This document shows positions 23,313 through 26,871 of a DNA stretch of 26,871 nt, in pieces. A model generated the notes under the pieces. That model was not told where the DNA came from. It saw nothing but the letters and a program-made list of their open reading frames with translations, and did not search any database. The position numbers were made by a program, and so were the translations under genes. Positions within the stretch are counted from its first letter, which is position 1. Each line of letters starts with the position of its first letter. The stretch is from assembly GCA_041161065.1 (NCBI GenBank), contig JBEAVE010000036.1, positions 1 through 26,871 on the forward strand, written 5' to 3'. The DNA is from DYRG01 sp041161065 (lineage in GTDB: Bacteria; Pseudomonadota; Gammaproteobacteria; Beggiatoales; Beggiatoaceae).

Positions 23313-24185
23313 TTAAGTCTCAGAAATACGTTGATAATAACGCGCTCGATATAACAAACGGGGTTTCTCCGCGTTATCTTCAAATCCCTCTCGGTCGTGC
23401 AACACATTATTACAAATTAACCCCCAACCCGCTTGTAAGGTTGCACGAAAAACATAAGGCGATTGCAAATCCTCTAAAATGCTTTCTAAATATTTAACTG
23501 CTTCAACGGTATTTTCTTTCCAAATAATCGACCGTTTTCTTTTCGTATAACGCAAATGTAAATGTCCACTTTCATCTATCGAAAAAACCGCCCCACTTCT
23601 TGCCTTTCGGATTTGTGTTGTTATGTCGTCATTAGGTGGAATTGTCATTGCATCAGGCTGCATTAAAACTCGAATAAAATCAGGATTCTTATCCCTTAAT
23701 AAAATGTAAGCTATTTCATGATCCAATAACGCATTTCCTCCCCCTTGAAAAGCTGGAGAAACACAATGTAACACCATACCACGAATTTGTTTTGTGGGTT
23801 CGTTGTAATATCCATCAGTATGCCAATGAATAGGGCGATTTGTATAAGGAATATAAGCCTTTTTGCTCTGATTTTCTGTCACTCGAATAGCACTAATAGC
23901 ATCATCATCAGCGTGAGGATTATTATCCAAATTTTTCAACCCAAATTGCTCACCTAGCAAACGCGGAATTTCTTTATCTTCCTCTGTATATTTGCTCAGA
24001 TAAATTGCCATATTGGCTTTCTGGCAACGCGCTAAAATTTCTCGATGTTCATTTGTGGTTAAATGTTTCGGGTTGCGAACTTCAACGAGTAAATCTTCTA
24101 TTTTTTGAGGAAAAGTTGCTAGTTTTTTCTCACGCCAAATCTGATAATTTTTCTCGTCATTCAAATCAAAAGAAGTCATTGTCAT
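23313..24185 (-). CDS. TauD/TfdA-family Fe(II)/2-oxoglutarate dioxygenase, substrate unknown
   Basis: A 290-residue protein with the facial-triad motif H122-x-D124 in IHWHTDGYYN and a distal histidine candidate H263 in NNVLHDREGF; R280 or R282 in LLYRARYY is the likely 2-oxoglutarate anchor. The double-stranded beta-helix region spans about 115-285, after a helical N-terminal part. No taurine transport genes are nearby, so the TauD name should not be read as taurine use. The ATG at 24185 forms an ATGA overlap with gspI and lacks its own ribosome binding site, so translation is probably coupled; a second ATG at 24179 is possible. It is the last gene of the minus-strand run. Confidence 0.85.
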   Translation of the reverse strand: MTMTSFDLNDEKNYQIWREKKLATFPQKIEDLLVEVRNPKHLTTNEHREILARCQKANMAIYLSKYTEEDKEIPRLLGEQFGLKNLDNNPHADDDAISAIRVTENQSKKAYIPYTNRPIHWHTDGYYNEPTKQIRGMVLHCVSPAFQGGGNALLDHEIAYILLRDKNPDFIRVLMQPDAMTIPPNDDITTQIRKARSGAVFSIDESGHLHLRYTKRKRSIIWKENTVEAVKYLESILEDLQSPYVFRATLQAGWGLICNNVLHDREGFEDNAEKPRLLYRARYYQRISET

Positions 24186-24559
24186 AAGGAAGGTTTCGTA
24201 ATAAAGCCGGTTAAAAAAGTAAGTTGTTTTTTATCTTTATTTTCAATAAGATAAATATTTACATTCAATTGTCTCAAATCGGGATCAATCGTTGGAGAAA
24301 CATTTAATTCCCATATCCATTCTCGATTTCCCATCATTGATTTTCCTCCACTTTTTCCTATCGGTAAAAAAGCCGCTTGCAAACGTAATTCTGTTATTTT
24401 ATTCATCGCAATCCAATGAGCAAGTGTTTTGTCCCGCAAATAAGTTACATTTTGAATTTGTGCATTCATGCTTTGACTCACCGCTGCCAATGAAATCGCC
24501 AAAACTGCTAATGCTACTAATACTTCCATTAAGGTGAATCCGTGCATATTTTTAAGCAT
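24182..24559 (-). CDS. gspI: Type II secretion minor pseudopilin GspI
   Basis: A 125-residue pseudopilin. The short basic leader ends MHG and is followed by FTLMEVLVALAVLAISLAAV, a class III signal sequence: prepilin peptidase (GspO/PilD) would cut after G7 and methylate F8, and E12 is the conserved +5 glutamate. The SQSMNAQIQNVTYL and KTLAHWIAMNKITELRL segments match GspI, which with GspJ and GspK forms the tip of the pseudopilus. Start ATG 24559 has GGAG four bases before it and overlaps gspH by 31 bases. gspJ and gspK do not follow; a dioxygenase gene does. Confidence 0.88.
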   Translation of the reverse strand: MLKNMHGFTLMEVLVALAVLAISLAAVSQSMNAQIQNVTYLRDKTLAHWIAMNKITELRLQAAFLPIGKSGGKSMMGNREWIWELNVSPTIDPDLRQLNVNIYLIENKDKKQLTFLTGFITKPSL

Positions 24560-25017
24560 AATTCTCCATTTGAACGCCCCTCGATCAGAAAAGGATAATT
24601 CTCTTGGTTAGAAAACCATAATTGAAATGTAGAGAAATCCCCGCTATTCCAAAAAATTAAATGAGGTTGTTCTTTAAAATTTTCTAATGCTATCTTTTGC
24701 CCATCAAGTTGTAATTGCCAATGTCCTTGTAAAGGCAAAGTTCGTGAATAAAAAGTATGGTCTTGTTCTACTAATATCCATTTCTGATTTTGGCGTTGCC
24801 AGAAATGATAGCCGTTTTTTTCAAATGAAATGCCAAAACTACGATGTTGTGAAATACTTTTCTCTATTAATAAATGGAGCAACATATACAATTTTTTATG
24901 CTCTTGTTCTAATGGTGAGGTAGAATGAAGAGATAACACTGTCCAACCCGCAATTAAACCGATTAAAAAAACAGTAACTAGCATTTCTAGCAATGTAAAA
25001 CCCGAATATTTCCTCAC
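24529..25017 (-). CDS. gspH: Type II secretion minor pseudopilin GspH-like
   Basis: A 162-residue prepilin-like protein. From GTG 25017 the leader is MRKYSG, cut before F7 of FTLLEMLVTVFLIGLIAG, with the +5 glutamate at E11. The GTG makes a four-base GTGA overlap with the upstream damX stop, which decides the start; the longer frame back to 25065 begins with TTG and would give an atypical leader. The C-terminal beta-rich part with GDFSTFQLWFSN fits GspH/FimT-type minor pseudopilins. Sequence divergence in this family is high, so GspH rather than FimT rests mainly on the adjacent gspI. Confidence 0.8.
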   Translation of the reverse strand: MRKYSGFTLLEMLVTVFLIGLIAGWTVLSLHSTSPLEQEHKKLYMLLHLLIEKSISQHRSFGISFEKNGYHFWQRQNQKWILVEQDHTFYSRTLPLQGHWQLQLDGQKIALENFKEQPHLIFWNSGDFSTFQLWFSNQENYPFLIEGRSNGELCLKICTDSP

Positions 25018-26294
25018 GATTTTGAAATCAAACTTTGTTGAACACTGCGCAAACTTCTTACCCAAGGTTTTGATGTTTGGCGCAAATGAGCAGGTAATTT
25101 ATCGAGCGCAGTTTGTGCTTCCGCGCTACTTTGATAAATGCCAAAGGTTAAAACGTACCAAGTTTTTTCACGATAACGACTTGAAAAAACAGCCATTTCT
25201 CCTTCCAAATGGTATTTACGAACAAAATTTTGCACATTTTCCATGCTATGTGACCCTATCAACTGTAGGGTATAATTATCGGGAGATTGTTTGGCTAACC
25301 ACGCCGCATCTTTAAAAGCAGAATTTGTTATTTTTGGTGAAGATTCAGAGAGTTGTGGCAAAGATAATTCTTGTGGAACATCGGGCGGCGGGGTATCTTT
25401 CATTTCAGAAAAACGATTTTTTAACCAATAAGCCGTCATTAAAAGAAAAGCAAACAAACCTACAATTGTTAATGTACGCGCATTTTGTTTCCAATTTTCA
25501 TGAGAGGAAGGGATTTCTACCGCAGTAGGAATTTGTTGAGCAAGATGGAGAGCAAGTTTTTGATGTGCTAATTGTTTAAATTCACCCAAAATACCCGCCG
25601 ATTCTTCATAAAGTTTCTTGATAATTAAACCTGAAAAAGGGTGTTCTGTTTGATGGTGAGTTTCGTCGAGCAAAAACTGCAAATAAAATCGCGCTTGTTT
25701 CTCAGAAAGTCTTGGAATATCAATTGTATGAACCAAGTAATTTCGAATAAAAGCTAATTCTGGTGCGGCAAATAAACTACTCATTTGCGGTTCACAAAAC
25801 AGAACAACTCTCATGCGTGTTGGTGGATCACCTAAAACCGCTAACTCAATTAACGTTCTTAAGGTTGTAAAAGGTAACAAATGTGCATCGTCCATTAAAA
25901 CAACGGGGAGTTGTTGATTATAACGAGCAGCAGCCACATGAGAACGTATATTTTCTATCAGAACGGCGTGCGTTTTTCCTTCAGGACGGATATTAAACGC
26001 CTTTGCTATTTCTTGGAGCAAATCGTCTTCAGTGGTTTCTGGAGAACTATTTGAAATGATCAACTTCCAATGTTCATCTGCTTGCGCAACCAGTTGCTTG
26101 AGAAAGGTTGTTTTTCCAAATCCAACATCTGCCATCACCACTAATAATTGATCGCTGTCTTGAATTAAATGTTGCAGTAATTTCAAACGCTGTGACAATT
26201 CAGGAGTTGCAAAGAAACTCGTTGCCCCACTGAAAGCTAAGTTGTTATGTCGAATATTTCGATTTTTCTTTGTAAAAACTGACCGCATTTTCAT
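25014..26294 (-). CDS. damX: DamX-like AAA ATPase with SPOR domain
   Basis: A bitopic inner-membrane protein of 426 residues: an ExeA-type AAA ATPase domain (about 20-255), one membrane segment (about 274-292), a Pro/Ser-rich linker and a periplasmic SPOR domain (about 336-416, with NYTLQLIGSHS). SPOR domains bind denuded septal glycan strands. Walker B is VVLMDD (131-136); Walker A is A55-x4-G60-K61-T62, with Ala replacing the first Gly. The position after aroB marks it as DamX of the aroK-aroB-damX operon, and many gammaproteobacterial versions keep the ATPase. ExeA/GspA is the alternative, interesting because gspH and gspI follow, but those usually end in a peptidoglycan-binding domain rather than SPOR. 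Start ATG 26294 is preferred to GTG 26297. Confidence 0.87.
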   Translation of the reverse strand: MKMRSVFTKKNRNIRHNNLAFSGATSFFATPELSQRLKLLQHLIQDSDQLLVVMADVGFGKTTFLKQLVAQADEHWKLIISNSSPETTEDDLLQEIAKAFNIRPEGKTHAVLIENIRSHVAAARYNQQLPVVLMDDAHLLPFTTLRTLIELAVLGDPPTRMRVVLFCEPQMSSLFAAPELAFIRNYLVHTIDIPRLSEKQARFYLQFLLDETHHQTEHPFSGLIIKKLYEESAGILGEFKQLAHQKLALHLAQQIPTAVEIPSSHENWKQNARTLTIVGLFAFLLMTAYWLKNRFSEMKDTPPPDVPQELSLPQLSESSPKITNSAFKDAAWLAKQSPDNYTLQLIGSHSMENVQNFVRKYHLEGEMAVFSSRYREKTWYVLTFGIYQSSAEAQTALDKLPAHLRQTSKPWVRSLRSVQQSLISKS

Positions 26295-26334
26295 CACAAG
26301 ATTTACCCATTTCTACAACAAGTTTGTTCTATAT

Positions 26335-26871
26335 TTAATGTTGCAACGTTTGCACCAATAAATCAGATGGATAATCCGCCGTTAAAATCGCTTCACCAAT
26401 CGATTTCAAAAGCACCAAACGCACTCGACCACCGCGTACTTTTTTATCCACTTTCATCAAATCTAACATCATTTCACTAGAAATATGATTAGGGATTTCA
26501 ATGGGCAACCGCGCCGCTATAAAAATTGCTTTAATTCTTTGCACTGTTTCTCGATCAATCCAACCCAATCGATTCGACAAATCCGCCGCCAGTATTGTTC
26601 CAATCGAAACCGCTTCTCCATGCAAACAATTTCCATATCCGCCACCCGTTTCAATTGCATGACCAAACGTATGCCCCAAATTAAGCAATGCTCTCACGCC
26701 ACCTTCATGTTCGTCCTCTATGACCACTTCTGCTTTGTTTTGACAAGAACGCTCAATTGCATACGCCAATGCTTCGGGATCACGATTAAGCAATTTTGCT
26801 ATATTTTGCTCTAACCATTCAAAGAATTTCAAATCCCGAATCAAACCATATTTAATGATTTCTGCTAACCC
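26335..26871 (-). CDS. aroB: 3-dehydroquinate synthase, C-terminal half (partial)
   Basis: The second enzyme of the shikimate pathway converts DAHP into 3-dehydroquinate using NAD and a metal. The frame is open to the window edge; 178 residues remain of about 360. Visible motifs are GLAEIIKYG at the very edge (its Glu is a metal ligand), NLGHTFGHAIE and NCLHGEAVSIG (metal-binding His residues), and the KVDKKVRGG segment. It lies 40 bases upstream of damX on the same strand; aroK would be expected further upstream, outside the window. Confidence 0.97.
   Translation of the reverse strand, partial: GLAEIIKYGLIRDLKFFEWLEQNIAKLLNRDPEALAYAIERSCQNKAEVVIEDEHEGGVRALLNLGHTFGHAIETGGGYGNCLHGEAVSIGTILAADLSNRLGWIDRETVQRIKAIFIAARLPIEIPNHISSEMMLDLMKVDKKVRGGRVRLVLLKSIGEAILTADYPSDLLVQTLQH

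Noticed and set aside
23313..24185. Naming the dioxygenase tauD
   Set aside because: Only superfamily motifs are visible and no taurine transport genes are nearby, so the specific name is not supported.
25018..25065. Longer N-terminus for gspH
   Set aside because: The frame begins with TTG, overlaps damX by 52 bases and would give an atypically long leader; the GTGA overlap start gives a normal prepilin leader.

Overview
The window is low-GC bacterial DNA packed with housekeeping genes. The organism is a gammaproteobacterium. This rests on the 16S rRNA 5' end, the rrn leader with E. coli-like boxB/boxA/boxC, the pdxA-rsmA-apaG order, the aroB-damX pair, and the E. coli-like MraY, PdxA and SanA proteins. 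The AT-rich codon use and the two Uma2-family genes would suit the sulfur bacteria of the Thiotrichales (Beggiatoa-like), but that placement is a guess and needs the rest of the 16S gene.

Layout. (1) 1-570: the start of a 16S rRNA gene on the minus strand with its leader and two tandem strong promoters. (2) 571-7300, plus strand: a peptidoglycan and division (dcw) cluster, rsmH-ftsL-ftsI-murE-murF-mraY. mraZ is absent upstream, and the cluster stops after mraY, so murD, ftsW, murG and murC must lie elsewhere. (3) 7319-8962: a SirB2-like membrane protein (-), a gamma-carbonic anhydrase family protein (+) and a SanA-like envelope protein (-). (4) 9039-10577, plus: nadC (NAD synthesis) and cmk (pyrimidine nucleotides), closed by a terminator that works in both directions. 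(5) 17156 down to 10732, minus: the respiratory complex I genes nuoA-B-C-D-E-F, behind a clear promoter with a palindrome over its -10 box. Between nuoC and nuoD sits a four-gene cassette: Uma2 nuclease-like, HI0074/HEPN-like protein, minimal nucleotidyltransferase, Uma2 nuclease-like. The operon ends after nuoF, so nuoG-N must be elsewhere. (6) 19332 down to 17213, minus: pdxA-rsmA-apaG, overlapping genes behind a promoter that would give an almost leaderless pdxA mRNA. (7) 19458-19647: tRNA-Ser(GCU) and tRNA-Arg(ACG). (8) 19843-23286: dnaE, the replicative polymerase alpha subunit. (9) 26871 down to 23313, minus: the 3' half of aroB, a DamX-type AAA/SPOR protein, two type II secretion minor pseudopilins (gspH, gspI) and an Fe(II)/2-oxoglutarate dioxygenase of unknown substrate, all tightly coupled.

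How it fits together. Most genes serve core growth: wall synthesis, ribosome maturation (rsmH, rsmA), translation RNAs, replication, cofactors (NAD, pyridoxal phosphate) and respiration. The standout is the toxin-antitoxin-like and nuclease-like cassette translationally woven into the complex I operon. The second point of interest is the aroB-damX-gspH-gspI-dioxygenase operon, which joins a septal SPOR protein to a fragment of a secretion system. All functional calls come from reading motifs and gene order; no database search was run.
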